Shown here: piece after piece, positions 51,961-64,000 of the stretch
How the letters are laid out: each line of letters begins with the position of its first letter
Position numbering within the stretch: position 1 is the stretch's first letter
NCBI GenBank assembly: GCA_013399855.1
Contig: VXAY01002912.1
Location: 186,001-250,000 of the forward strand
DNA length: 64,000 nucleotides
Direction: 5' to 3'
From: Oxyruncus cristatus
Taxonomy: Eukaryota; Chordata; Aves; Passeriformes; Cotingidae
Program-made: the position numbers and the translations under genes
Notes under the pieces: model-generated
The model's database searches: none
What the model saw: the letters and a program-made list of their open reading frames with translations, nothing else
Told to the model about the DNA's origin: nothing

Positions 51961-54521
51961 GTCTGACCTTTAAAAAAATCCCATTCCCTCCTACATGTTG
52001 AAAATATAAAAATGGACAATTTTTTTCCATATAATTTCTTGATGATCTGTGCAGACCTGGAAAGTCAGAGGCAGTACTGGTCAGATGCAGCTATGATTAT
52101 TGAACTTTGGCAAAAAGCTGGCGCAGCTTTTGATTTTGCTGTACTTGGTTTTGCAAAGCAGTCTTGGCCGCTCACTTTCAGGAAAATTAAAATTCACTGA
52201 GTTTAATTTTTTTCTTTTTATTAAAAAAGGAGAAATGACACAATTTTAGCCTGTGATTAGGAAGTACTCCTTTATTTATAGACCCATTTGTTGCCTAAAA
52301 GCATTTCTTTTACATAATTGCTTCTTCAGACTGTTTGCTTATGTCGATCAGAAAACATACTTTGGAAGATTGGGTCATTTGTACTTGTGCAAATCTGAGC
52401 AATAACTCAAATAAAGCAAGGTCAGTTTAAATGAACACCATATCTAGCACAGGGATAAACCTATTAAATTAAAATCACTGAACATAAGACTGTTGATGAT
52501 GTACTTACAGTGGAAAATGTCAAATGAAGATACTTTCTATTTAGTAGTTTATGTCAATGACATAAAGATGGGATGAAATTCTCTGTAAAGTTGAAAGGTG
52601 GTTAGTACATGTCAGAAGGTCAAATAGGAACCGATTTCCAGTTGGCAATAAGTTAATGTTACTTCTATCAGTCATGGTAAATAGTTAATGTTTGATTTCT
52701 AAAATTAAAAAAAAGCAACCAAAACCCCAAGAATGGTAAACAACCACAGGGGTCAATCAACCAAAGGAGCTGAGTTGATCTCAATGTTATATTTTAAGAA
52801 TCTGAAACAGAACAATTACATCTGTAGTATCTATTGCTGGGTTTTTGAAACAATGGAATAATTCTGTCCGTAATACTGGAGTTTCAGTCATTCATGGACA
52901 AAAGCATAATTTCAGATGTATGCTTCAAGCCTGACAACTTTACGTAGGTGCTTAACTTCACACATGAGAGTGGTTCTACTGAATGCAAACCTGTGGTTCT
53001 CTTCTACCCATGAGGTGAAACTGGTTTAGATCAGAACGTGTTGGTAATCACTACACTGAAGGAGTGATTTTCAGATTGTTTGCAAAACATTTGTGTTCAA
53101 AATTTAGATACCTAAATTGCAGAGTATTGCCTTTGTTTCTCCCATGGATGACTGAAACGGGAACTTATTCAATGAAATTACATCCATCCTCAGTGTTACA
53201 GGAAAATACAAAAGTATGTGCTTCAGCTAAAGAATGTACTCAAAGGCTTTGCTGAATGAGGCCCCAGTGAATAGAGGGGAGCTGCACGATGGTCATTTTG
53301 ATAAACATTCACCTCTGTTAAAACTGGAATATTTAGGAATTTTTTTATATGCCCAGGAATCTTCCTGAGCAGGAATGAGAACAAGCAGAACTGGGGACTG
53401 GCTGTATCAAGAGCCTCCAATCAGGCTTCTCACTCCTTGAAACTTTTGTGAGTGTGACATAGGGACATGTTTGCAGTTGGTATGCTTGTCAGTTCATAAA
53501 TCCTGGAGGAATTCCATGAGATATGAGTTCCACAGTCCCTTGGATAATGGGAAGGAATGAACAAAGAAATGAGGCCACAGATCAGGTGTCTGCTCCTGTT
53601 TATAAGCTGCTTGTCAGCGTATTTTTTGCATGCATTCACATGCACATAAAAATACATATACATGTAGAAAAAAACCTGTAACCAGTGCGTGGATGGAGGA
53701 TCCCTGTTTGTATCACATTCACAGGACATAAAATTCCTGTTCTGATAGTAACCGTGTTGTCAAAATTGAGTTGACCCATTGACTTCCTGATGTTTTGCAC
53801 TGCAGGCTGGTCTTTGGCCCAAACCCAGTGCCCAGCAGCTGCTGCCTGGAGAGCCCACTCATGCAGGCATTTGAGCACCCTGGCACATGCTGGGTATGAT
53901 GCGTGGCACAGCACCACTCCATACTCTCTGATGGGCTGCAGATGCAACCATCCTAATTTGTCATGCATCTCATTTTCTTTGTGATGCTACGGTTGTCTTT
54001 TTACACAAACAGTACTTCTTCACCTCCCAAGCCCCTATAAAACCTCACAATAGTTGGGAGATGACAGTATTCCCAATGCCGAGAGATGCTTCATCCACAG
54101 AGAGGCTGGGGTTTTCCTACACTTGGTTAATCAAGAAGGGTTAAGTCATAATTTGTAAACAAAATTGAGTTTAAATAAATTTTCGTGATGCATTCTGCTT
54201 CAAGTATCCCCTAAAATGTATCACTTAAAGTTAGCATTAGAAGAAAATGCTATTAAGAGGGCATAAGGTAAACTCATTTAGTTGCTCAAATCGTATAACG
54301 CAATGAATTAATATGGTAATGCACCTTCAGAGACCAGAAGTAGATAATAGAGGTGAGCAGAGGTTTTCTAGCTTGGCTTCAGAAAGGCAAAAGTAATTTA
54401 TCATTCTGTTGCAGTTTTGGAGGGTAGTATTTCTCATTTCTTCTGACTCTCCCTCTGATATTCTCTTAGTTTCATTTTTAAAACCTCCAGGTTTTGAGGT
54501 TTTTCTTTCTTTTTATTTCAG

Positions 54522-54687
54522 GCAGAGCTCCTATTGAATTCAGCCATACATAGCTTCCCCTGGAGAGGCAGCGAGCACCAGACACTTTTAGTTTCAACCT
54601 TGTGCTTACAGGCTTTAAGGGGCTGCAGCAACCTAGGACTTGTCTCTCTCAGACACTCTGCTCACTTCCCTAGCTCGCATAAGCAAG
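54522..54687 (+). other. Exon-like segment between good splice signals
   Basis: A strong pyrimidine tract (GTTTTTCTTTCTTTTTATTTCAG) ends at 54521, and a donor CAAG|GTATGG begins at 54688. The 166 bases between them stay open in one frame, starting GCA GAG CTC (Ala-Glu-Leu). The peptide is rich in Ser and Leu, and I recognise no family in it. It could be an exon of a long non-coding RNA, an untranslated or cassette exon, or a chance pairing of signals. There is no independent evidence of transcription. Confidence 0.2.
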
Positions 54688-54779
54688 GTATGGAAACAAT
54701 AAGATCGTACATTTTCTTTTTTTGCTTCACTTGTCAGGGTCAGGGAGAGACTGCAGCTATGATTGGTGGTCTGTGAATA

Positions 54780-54975
54780 ACCCTACTCCTTTTCTTTATG
54801 GCCACACAAATATGCGTTATGTCTTTATTACTTTCGTGCATCATCCTATATGGGCCTATTTTTAATTAATAGCAAACAATGCCCTTATGACCTTACCCCA
54901 CAGGAAATATTGCCTCATTTATGCTAGCCATAAATTAAGCTAATACAGCCTGTGTGTCCAATATTTCTCTCAGGT
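54780..54975. promoter_or_regulatory. Candidate conserved non-coding element
   Basis: The block is dense in AT-rich factor words: CTTTATGGCCACAC (HOX/CDX-like), TTTTTAATTAATAG (paired TAATTA homeodomain core), AGCAAACAA (forkhead-like) and CATAAATTAAGC. It ends near a CTCTCAG|GTAACA junction at 54973. The phrase TTTATGGCCACAC also occurs at about 37149, just before the other motif cluster. Conservation is my guess from texture, not measured. Confidence 0.3.
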
Positions 54976-57900
54976 AACATTCACTCAAATATTGAACAGG
55001 GAGAGAAAAGAAGGGAAAACCTATTACTAAACCAAGTATGGCATCAAAGATGGACTCTGTAATTGTTAAAAGGCATATCTGAAAGGGAGAAACTTCATTG
55101 TGCCATAATAGTTGTGGGAAGTAGAGAAAAGTATCTAATACAATTCAAACAGAAGGAAATTCTACCAATGTGAGATCTAGTTGCCCAGACAGGAATGTCA
55201 TCTGATGCCATACTGAGGCAAACATCTTAAAGGAATTCAGTGGAGAACAAAAACCTTAACAGTGGAGAATAAAAGATAGTGTACAAATGTATCATAATTA
55301 ACTGCACTAATTTGACTGTATAATTAGATAATCCTCTTGTTTTTTTATTCACTTTTTTAACTTCAAGCAGTGCACAGCAGTAGCAATACAAAATATTTTA
55401 CTTTGCCTTATGTGTATGCTCAACGCTGGCAAACAGTAGATATCTCCTCACAAATGAGCTGTCACAAATAACTTCTTGTTTGGTGGCGACATCCTTGGTC
55501 TACATCACAGCTACAGGAAGCCTAATCAATTATGCTCCCAAAATGAAATAAGAGCTCTATGGTGCCAGGGGCATAGCTCATAGAATTAATTACAAGGCAA
55601 GTTTACATATTGAAGTACCAGTTTATGGAGGGACTAATAATTTTTGATGAGACTTTGACAGGATATTACTCACAAGGATTATGAAAACACAAAAATCATT
55701 TGCAACTGGCTACTCAGACACTGGCTTGTGCCTCACAGCTGTACATCCCAGCTGTCACCCAAGGTCTGCCCCTTTCCTTTGTCAAGTGCAGACAAAGATA
55801 CCCAAGGATACCATATCATTACCCATGTAGGGAGCACAGAGCAGTCCCCCTCAGCTGCCTACATCCACCCACGCAATGTCTCATCTCTCTGCCTCTCCCT
55901 ACTACAATTCCATGTTACATCCTGCAGATTATGGCAGAGTGAGGCACACAGAACTAATTTCATTTTTTGTTTTCTTTTTTTAAGGCTGGGAAACCCCTTT
56001 GAAGAAAAAACCCCAGGATGTTGTTAGTGGCTGCAGTGAGAGCAAGGCTATAGGTTGAGCCCTCAGGTCCCAGGGAATGCAGCCAGGGGCAAGACTGCAC
56101 AACTTCCCCAACCTCAGGGCCCTTCCAGGGGCTGATAATGGGAAATAGGATTAGTCAGGCATTGGTGTTTGCTCAACAAAAACAATGTGGAGCAAAAAAC
56201 ATGTAAAAGATGAACAGTGACAGATGGCAGATCTTTGGGGGAAACAAGCAATTTTAATGGTAAAAGCAAACAAAGTAAATTGTGGCATGGATTAATGCAG
56301 AGCCTTTCATGCAAGAATTGAAAACATGTTGCTAGTCGGCCCACCAAATCAGTGACAAGTCAGGTAAAACTTTTATACCACTGGCTGAACTGGGGCACCA
56401 AAAGGACAAGCACCTTGCCAATATACTGCAGCCTGACACAATAATGCAGGAATGCCATGGCCAGAAGTGGGGTGCCATCCACTGGTTTTTCCCAGCCTGC
56501 TGAGTCACATCCTGGAATGGCTAAAACTGTTTAATGAATTGCCTTTATGAAGCTTCAAGACATTAGGACCCACATAGAATGTTGAATGATGAATAGCCTG
56601 CCTCAAAAATGCCATTCATAATCAAATTTTAAATGTAATTCAGCCAAATGGAATCATTGCTCTTCTGTGCACCACTTAGAAGCCCAGATGCTGGTCTCTG
56701 TGAACCGGCATAGTACCTTCTCCTGAAAGACAAGCTGTGAGCTACCCTGCACAGGAGCTCAGGAGAGAGCTGCACAAAGCTACCCAGATAAACTCTCCAC
56801 AGAGTGGGGTACGAGGGAAATGAGATGTGTGAAACAAGGGTGTGAGTAAGTGTGAGCATGGCTATGTATAAGCATCTTAAGTTTTGTATGCACTGGCCAC
56901 TTTCAAGCAGGCACGATACACAGGTAGCAATCTGATAGATGCTGTGGTTTTCCAGATGTTGAGAATGGGGAAAAAAATCTAAATGCAGAGCCAAGGACAT
57001 TGGCCAGAAAGTTGAAAAGAAAGTTTTACAGCACCTTAAAGCAAATCTTTCCATTGACAAGCACAAAGTACAAGCATGTTCTTTAAATTATCATTACAGA
57101 GTTCCTTGCTACTTAGACTGGGCAAGAGATTTTAATTTAAATGGAGGTCTCCTCAGAAGTGCAAAGAGGCCTTTGGGGAGGTGCAGGGGAGGAAAAATGT
57201 AATTTTTCAGGCTCCAAGTGTTCTTTTGTGTTTTATAAACAGCTGAGTGACAGCCCAGTGATTAATAAGTTACATAAATAATTATAAGCGACATGTAGCT
57301 GAATCTAGTCCACATTCCAGACATGGTACATTAAATAAAGAGAATTCTGCTCTTCCTCCTGGAAGAAAATTTATCTGGCAACAGTAGATAAATCACAAAT
57401 GATACTGTTAAAGTATATCCAGTTCTTTGGAGAGACAGCTCATCAAAACCAGAAGTTTCTACTGAACCCCTTTCTCAAGAAAATTGTTTCATTTACTTCA
57501 GTCCTACCTTGTACTCATTCAGGATGAAAAATTACTTTCTTCCTTTACTCATCTTCTCTGGTTCAGCTTATTATTTACCCAGAAGTGCCAATGTGAAGAA
57601 AAGTTTTCTGCCAGTACAGCCTCATGCATAGGAAGGTAAATGGTAGTTTGCAGTACCAACACTGGAGCTCACCAGGAGGCTCATCAGATGTGTTTAATTG
57701 GTCATGTTTTACAGCACCATCAAGAAATTCAAGTTAAATTGGTCCATCTTCCCTAGATTAGGCACTGAAAGAGATAAAACTAAAGACAGTGCCTGCCTAT
57801 GTTTTCTGTTGTAAACGCACATTTACAGCCTGTAGGAATTGAGCAGTATTTTTGTAAGTTGTTCTGAAGTTTTTAGAGCAACTTTCAATCTTAACCAGCA

Positions 57901-58533
57901 AAACAAAAAAGCATGTAATAGAAGAGAGTAGTCTGGCCCAGTACAATATGTAAGGTTAGGAAATACCCTTGTTTGAAATCCAGCTATGCCCCAAGGTCTC
58001 CTTGTTGGGTGGAGGGTAAGGATGTGAACTCCAATTAGAAAGTTGTATGATGGGAATGACCCCAGTACTGAGAAAGATTGAAAAGTATTTTAAAATATGT
58101 CTAAGATGATTTAAAATTACAAACTAATGCTTAGCACCTTTCTTCCCCTTCTCCACCCACCAAATTCCTTTTGCATGTGTTATTCCGGTGTATATATGTG
58201 ACTATGACCCTCAGACACACCTCTCCCTTTTTTGAGTGCTTCATGCCTTTCTTGCTCTTATGCAGAAGAGGAGTTACACAGACCTAATTTGGTCACTTTT
58301 TATAATACAACACTGAGTGGTTTTCTATATTTTAGAGTTCTAATGAGCTTGTGGAAGTATTAAAAAAGAAGAATTCCGGTAACTAACACTGTTCTTTTCA
58401 TGAATTTCAGTAAAACACTGATCATCTGGTATATCATCTTAGCAGATAGTAGCCACATTTCCAAGAAATGTGATTACTTCAGTAATGAAAGTGTGTTTTT
58501 AATGACTTAGATTGTGAAATGAGGCATCATTTC
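54976..58533. other. Non-coding unique sequence, no gene seen
   Basis: The minus-strand open frame at 56629-57066 (145 codons from TTG, 141 from the first ATG) is the longest frame here. It has scattered Cys and Arg residues but no motif I know, and I do not call it a gene. No repeat or RNA gene was recognised. Confidence 0.7.
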
Positions 58534-58650
58534 CTAGATTCACGGATTTTAGGGCCAGAAGGGACTTGAACGATCATCTGCTCCCAGTTCTCTTGTAAAA
58601 ACACCACTAATTTTTGCACTGCTGTTCCTGAAGCAAATGCATTGCTTCTT
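58534..58650 (-). repeat. Old CR1-like 3'-end fragment, minus strand
   Basis: TAGATTCACGGATTTTAGGG then CCAGAAGGGACTTGAACGAT and CATCTGCTCCCAG follow the reverse-complemented 3' end of an old sauropsid CR1-like family ('TTCATAGATTTTAAGGCCAG', 'AAGGGACCATTGTGATCATC'). A weaker TTCCTGAAGCAAATG block further right also fits. It is more diverged than the copy at 38786 and belongs to a different subfamily. Confidence 0.5.
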
Positions 58651-61029
58651 GTGAAGCTAAGTACAGCTTTTTCCACAGTGGATTTAGTTATAGTTTAGTG
58701 GCAGCACTTAAACTTCCTATGTTTACATTAAATTGCATCTTCATTCCTTTTCTTGCACTTAGGGTAATTTACCATTTTAAAGGCTGGTTTTAAAAGCAAG
58801 AAGAATGCTAAGATTTGACTCCTAAAATAATACATAGACACTTATTTACACTAAATTTCAGTAAAGAATCCCCTGAACAAGAGGGATTCTTTTCTGTTGT
58901 TTTCCTGTTACTACTCCTGGCAGGAGCAGCAGTGATGCTGGTGGCATCATTAGCAGAGGCAGCCACCAGCTTTTTCCTGGACCATCTATCCCTTCAAAAG
59001 GGATTGCATTCTGGGATTAGCTCATCAGCTTTTCTAAGGATCAGCTCACATGTTCAGGGGCTCTTTCTTTTTTTTAAGGTTTTCTCATACAGGGAAGTTT
59101 CAGCCTAAAGGCTCTTGCCTGGAATCTGAAGAAGCAGAGAACTTGCCAGCACATCTTATCCATGTCTTGCCTGCTCCTACTCCAGGCTACAAGGATGAGC
59201 ACTTACTCAGCCCTTGCTCTCCAAGTTGTGGCCATGGACAGGGAAACCCTGCTCGCACCCATGAGATCTTCTATATGAGTTTTGTCTTCCTGACTTTCTT
59301 TTCTAACTAACCTTGATCTCTTTTTTCCCCACTGTACATAAAGGCCTTCTGGCAGAAATGTCACCTTTAATCTTCTTTTTATGCTTCTGTAGTACATGCT
59401 AGTGACCCCTATTTTATCTTGCCAACTTTGCCCTGACACAGCATCAGTTTAATTCCCTCATTGAGGTCCTAGCCAAGCAAAACTCACCTTGTTTTCATCT
59501 CTTGTTGTAATGCATTCAAAGCTCTTCCAAGAACATCCAAGATTTATTCTGTCATTTTAATCTGTTCTGGGGAAATAGATTATCCAAACAGATGCACACT
59601 TTATTTTTAGCTTCTGATTTGTAAGCTGTAGTAAAAGTGGAAAAAATGCAACCTTCAGTAATAACTGAAATTTTCAGGGAAATTCTGATCCATCTCAGTG
59701 ACTATATGAAAAATGCAATCAAACAAGGTAAGAGCTCAAAATATACTGGGGAGATATGGGTGAGAGGGGAACATTTTCTTGTTTATTATGGTACAGAACT
59801 GCTGTGCAGAACAACTGTCTCTCTTCTAAGGCTTCAAGTTCATTGCAAAAATAAAATCTTCCAGCAACCAATGGAGATGCTTTATAACCACATCACGGTT
59901 ATACACATTATGTGCTGGTTTTGTGGCAAGCTGAAAAATGAACCCAAGTGTGAATTTCAAATATTTCTTTTTGTCTTACCATACTGCACATCATAGTATT
60001 GTTCTATTAAAAGTAACTTTCAGGAGAAAAAGTCAGAAGACAACATGCTGAAGATCATGTGCAAATTATTATAACTACTTTAGTCATGTATTGGAATTTT
60101 TAAAGGTTTTAACTTTAGAGACAATGAATGGATCTCATGAAAATGAAAACCATAGAAATAAATCAACCATCAGTAATGAAGAAGAGAGAATGATATAATT
60201 TCTATTTGTCAAGGTGTAATGATGTCACCACACATTTATCCTCTGCACTTAAAGGTTGAAGCTGTTCAACAAATCTCTCCCGAGCCACATACATCTGTTT
60301 CTTTAATGGTGGCTATAGAAAAGCTTTCTGATTAGTTAACACATCATTCATCAATTATAACAGAAGGTAAAAGTTATTTCTCCCTAACCTTTAATGCAAT
60401 GAACGACAGCAGAATCGAGAAATAAATAAAAGGAGAGGTGGTGCCTGAGGAGGTCACTCTTTGAAGAATTCCAACTTTTTCTAGAACAGAGGGAAATGAG
60501 GAGTCATGGGCAAAGGGGGACTTAACAGCTGCACAAATACAAGCTTTTCTGTGACTCAACACAGTGGCTATTAGTACAGTAAGACAGATGTGCTATGTTA
60601 CAAGCCCCTTTACAAAAGAACTTACTAAACAATAAGAGTGTACTGCTACTTACAGCAAAATTTGCATTGAGTATTGCCCACACTAGTAATTGACCCTCAA
60701 AATTCCTGCAAAACCAAGTGAAGTTATTTTAAGCAATTCTAACAAAAAAGTTGAGTGATTTGTCCAGGTTTTCACAAGAATCTTCAGCTGAGCTATTTTA
60801 TTCTTAGACAGTGCATATACTGAAAGATGTCCCTCCAAATATGTTAGCAAACAACTCTCTGGGTTGACAGGTAACATATTCACATAAAGGTGAAAGACAT
60901 GGATTGTTTTCAACAATTTATTCAAAAAGAGTAGCACCAACTAAAGACATCAGCCGTGTTCCTCACCCCAGCCCACTCAAAATGCCATACAGCCTTTTAT
61001 CTCCATGCCTTATAGCACTGCAGGTAGTG
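58651..61029. other. Non-coding unique sequence, no gene seen
   Basis: No repeat or RNA gene was recognised. A 119-codon frame at 59637-59996 starts at a non-ATG codon and shows no known domain. Confidence 0.7.
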
Positions 61030-61140
61030 AAGGCTTTCCTTAAGGACAGGGAACTGTGACTGCCTTCAGGGAGAGGAGCAGATCTGAATTCAGATTCCCA
61101 GTTTTAGGGCAGTGTTCTAACCACTAAGCCTCTGGTTAGT
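61030..61140 (-). repeat. tRNA-derived SINE head (MIR/CORE-like), minus strand
   Basis: On the minus strand the segment reads GGCTTAGTGGTTAGAACAC, matching the TAGTGGTTAG box-A region of MIR-like SINEs. After it come GGGAATCTGAATTCAGATCT at the box-B position and GCTCCTCTCCCTGAAGGCAG. The 3' part is too eroded to assign. It is an ancient, inactive copy. Confidence 0.55.
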
Positions 61141-64000
61141 CAGCATGAATCTAGCCCAAGGCTTTCTCTTACAAGGGCCACAAAATGAACTACTTCAGTT
61201 TTTTTAAGTTGTTCTTTTTGCATCCAAGGTTGGATATTTTGTTTTAAATGAATCTATTTTATAAGGGCAGAGGTTGAAGGATGATATTTGTTTTGCCATT
61301 TAAAGTAATAATAGTAACCTCTGATTCAATCCAAATTCAATTCTTCATTTGGTTTGTCCAGCAAACCAAAACATTAGGCTCAAGTCAGGTATTTGCAGAA
61401 CAGCTGCTGCAATTACTGAGTTAGCTGCCCTACCTATTGCATCAAATAGGGTAAATAGCTGCAGGCACAGTCAAATGACAGGGGTCCTTGGGGTGATCAA
61501 AATGAACGTATTTCATTTATCTGGAAATGGACCTGGAGTGGTTGCAGGGCCAGTGACAATACCCCACTCCAAGGGCAGTAATTCACTGCAGAAGGATGGG
61601 AATGTGGGCAGCCCCAGCTGCTTCTCAGGTGGATCCCTGACTGCACCCTGAGCCGTTTGCATTGCTCCAGTTGTGGTTCCCCATTTACTGCACTGTGCAC
61701 TGATGACAAGCAATGCATTTTCATACGTGCCCCAAGTCCTGATCTCAGCTAGACCAGCTTTGCAGAGCCCTGATCTCATCATCTTATTGACTCTCATGGC
61801 TGTCCAGTAACGTCAGTTAAACCCTGAACTCATTTTATTTCCCACAATAACTTCATCAGTAGCAACTCTTTCAGATGAGAGGAGAGAAATTAAACTGAAG
61901 ACTGACCCCACTACCCATTCACTGGAAAAGATACAGGATTGGGCTCTAAGCTACTGCCTACCAGGGCACAATCAGCCCAGAAGCAATCTCCTTTTCAGTA
62001 ACAGCAGTCACCAGCTTTGGTACATGACACTTTCGGGCTTTTGCCAGCATCCCTGTGATTGTCATTCATGTTATGGCCTCTGCATTGGTTTTGCAGAGCT
62101 ACAGTAGCCTGTGTAAAGTACTCAGAATCTGTGCACACTGGGGGTGGATTTTCCATCATCCTGTTGGGCTTACATTGGCATAAATTGATGGGCAATTAGA
62201 GGCAGGGCATGTATTATCAATTGCAATGCAGGAGGCAGCAGTCTTGATTTTCATCTGCTTTGACAAACAGTCAGTAGAATCAAACCAAGAGAGAATTTGG
62301 CCATATTTTCAGTTTATAGTCTCTTTTAGTTAGAAGGGAGTTGGTTATCTAAGTATCAGTCATATTGACTGTACAGTTGTCAGCACTCAAAACACTGTAG
62401 TTGGCTCAGTCCAGATTTGGTTTTGCCACCCTTAGGAGAGGCATTCAGGGAAACCCTTGGTAGAGGTTGCCATATGTTTTCCTGTGTGACCACACTCGTC
62501 TGGTAGGGATGAGGTGGATCAGGAGATGTGATGACTCCGTTCACTTTCCATCTCAGATTGTCATACACGAAAGATGTTTCTTCCCATGGAAGGAACACAA
62601 CTGGATCCCCACCTACCTGCTCTGATGGGCTGCAGGAGGGGTGGGACCAATAGAGAGGATGTTTCTGGCACCATTTCCTGCATGGAGCGAGTAAGAGACA
62701 GACAGATTTGTGCCCTCACAAACAGTTGGACCAGAGATGAGCAAAGCCATCACGCAGTCACATCCCTGAGATCTGTGGTTTCAAGCAGTTGACAATGTCA
62801 GCCTGTAATTAAGGCAGTTTGATGAGTCAAGCAAGATGCTGTAAATCTTTGTCTACATTCCTCTGCAGTGAAAAATTTCAGGCACATTCATGGCCACAGA
62901 AGATGGTCACTCTCTCTTCTTAAACATGCAGTGAAGTAAATCTCACTGAGAATCATCTCATGCTTCCTGGCTTTAAGGAATGCATTCATTAATTCCACAT
63001 TATTGAGGGGATGTATTCCTTCCATTGTGGACATCTTCCATCCATAATTTCTATTCTTTTGAAAGCTACTTTAAAAAACCACTGTTTCCTATTGACCACT
63101 TAAAATCTTCATTATGCTCATGATCATATATGCAGAGTGGACCTCACATAAATGTGATATTATAATACCAATTTCTCTTGGTTTGCTCCCATTTGTTACC
63201 TACTGATTTTCAGGGCTTTGGTATAACTATAAGTGCACTCAATGAAACCCCACACACGCCCCAGTGAAATGACACAGGTTGAACTGTACAGTATATTTGT
63301 GCCTGGATGCATATCTGTTCAATCTGTGAATTTCAAGAGCCATGAGCACAAACTCGCCTGTACAAAATACACTTTAAGAGCTGACATTAAAGTTAATATG
63401 AAAGTTCAGAGGTGCAAAATAATTTAAATTTACAGAAGAGGTAGCAATAACGTTTCTAAACCGCGGCAGTGAATTATGTATATAAGAAATATTAAAAATG
63501 CAAAGCTGACTCTATTTGCATTCGGAATGCCCCCTAGCTGTTACCAAAGAGGAGGAAATTGCTTTATGCTGAATCCAAGGGCATATTACTTAGTGCTGCA
63601 TTTAAGTCAAGAAGGAATATCACTCATTTTTATTCTACCACTTAACTTGGGCTTATGTAATCTGCCTGATAGCCAAGTCAGTTGTCTTATTTTCTATCAC
63701 AGAGAGAGAATATATAATTCAATCATTAAACTTTTATTTTCAGATGGTTGCAAGATCCCTCAGAACCACATTGCTGCATGTAAATCATGGGCTGTCATCA
63801 TCCAAGGCAATGGAAATATCAGTGCTTTTGGGTAGATTACTTTGGGTAATCACAGGACAAAATTAAACTTATTCACCAGCTGGGGAATATGTAGTTGATG
63901 TGGAAGAATCAAATGATGCCTGGTTGGCTTGCAGGGAGTGGGGGTTAGGTATCACCTCAGGGCACCCAGATCTAAAAACAGAAGCCTGATTCATCTAACT
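61141..64000. other. Non-coding unique sequence, no gene seen
   Basis: No interspersed repeat, exon or RNA gene was recognised. A 119-codon frame at 63476-63835 lies in AT-rich sequence and has no recognisable domain. The window ends inside unique sequence. Confidence 0.7.

Larger units (their letters stand above)
48328..54521. other. Non-coding unique sequence with several microsatellites
   Basis: The stretch carries T20 at 49474, a CACG repeat at 49786, a CA repeat at 51086 and A16 at 51945. Near 49510-49559 an inverted pair CTACATGG/CCATGTAG is separated by about 34 bases. No exon, RNA gene or interspersed repeat was recognised. Confidence 0.7.

Noticed and set aside
56629..57066. 145-codon minus-strand frame
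   Set aside because: The initiator in the track is TTG (141 codons from the first ATG). No motif or splice context supports it, though it is the least easily dismissed of the long frames.
59637..59996. 119-codon frame in otherwise stop-rich AT sequence
   Set aside because: It has a non-ATG start and no similarity to any protein I know. A frame of this length is expected by chance in 64 kb read six ways.
1..64000. Search for endogenous viral genes, intact transposase or reverse-transcriptase frames, tRNA, rRNA and CRISPR arrays
   Set aside because: No catalytic motif, LTR pair, cloverleaf-like unit or spaced repeat array was recognised in either strand by eye. A profile search could still find degraded remnants.

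Overview
This window reads as non-coding nuclear DNA from a sauropsid vertebrate, most probably a bird. Three things point there. A minus-strand, 5'-truncated CR1 LINE of avian type lies at about 38786-39062. Fossil tRNA-derived SINEs of the MIR/CORE type lie at about 29665-29795 and 61030-61140. The rest is AT-rich, contains few repeats and has the eroded CpG pattern of vertebrate DNA. A crocodilian or turtle origin is less likely because interspersed repeats are so sparse, but it cannot be excluded by eye. I cannot name the species or the locus.

I found no protein-coding gene I can support. The longest open frames (188, 172, 154 and 145 codons) are mostly homopolymer translation, begin at non-ATG codons, or lack recognisable domains. 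No operon structure, tRNA, rRNA, CRISPR array, viral gene or intact transposon ORF was seen. The window is best described as a gene desert or the inside of a very long intron.

Layout. 1-7300: unique AT-rich sequence with a pure 28-T tract at 3844. 7310-7520: a small CpG-rich patch. 7500-18470: unique sequence with at least one, perhaps three, fossil repeats (14345, 15498, 16636) and a purine mirror tract (16813). 18476-19290: a composite T-rich simple repeat followed by the most CpG-rich stretch of the window, which holds a POU-dimer-like octamer palindrome. 19600-29660: unique sequence with a 17-bp tandem duplication, a CTCF-like site and stretches that look like conserved non-coding elements. 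29665-39062: a MIR-type SINE, two CR1 fragments sharing an exact 27-bp block, and a TEAD/RBPJ/homeodomain motif cluster. 39100-54500: unique sequence with two RFX X-boxes, a 42-bp Z-DNA-prone tract and several microsatellites. 54522-54975: an exon-like segment followed by a homeodomain-rich AT block that ends at a recursive-splice-like CAG|GTAAC. 58534 and 61030: two more fossil retroelements. The remainder is featureless.

If the window works at all, it most likely works through cis-regulation (enhancers, insulators, splicing of a long intron) rather than through encoded proteins. No undescribed protein or RNA system could be demonstrated. The regulatory calls are motif matches made by eye, and many could be chance.
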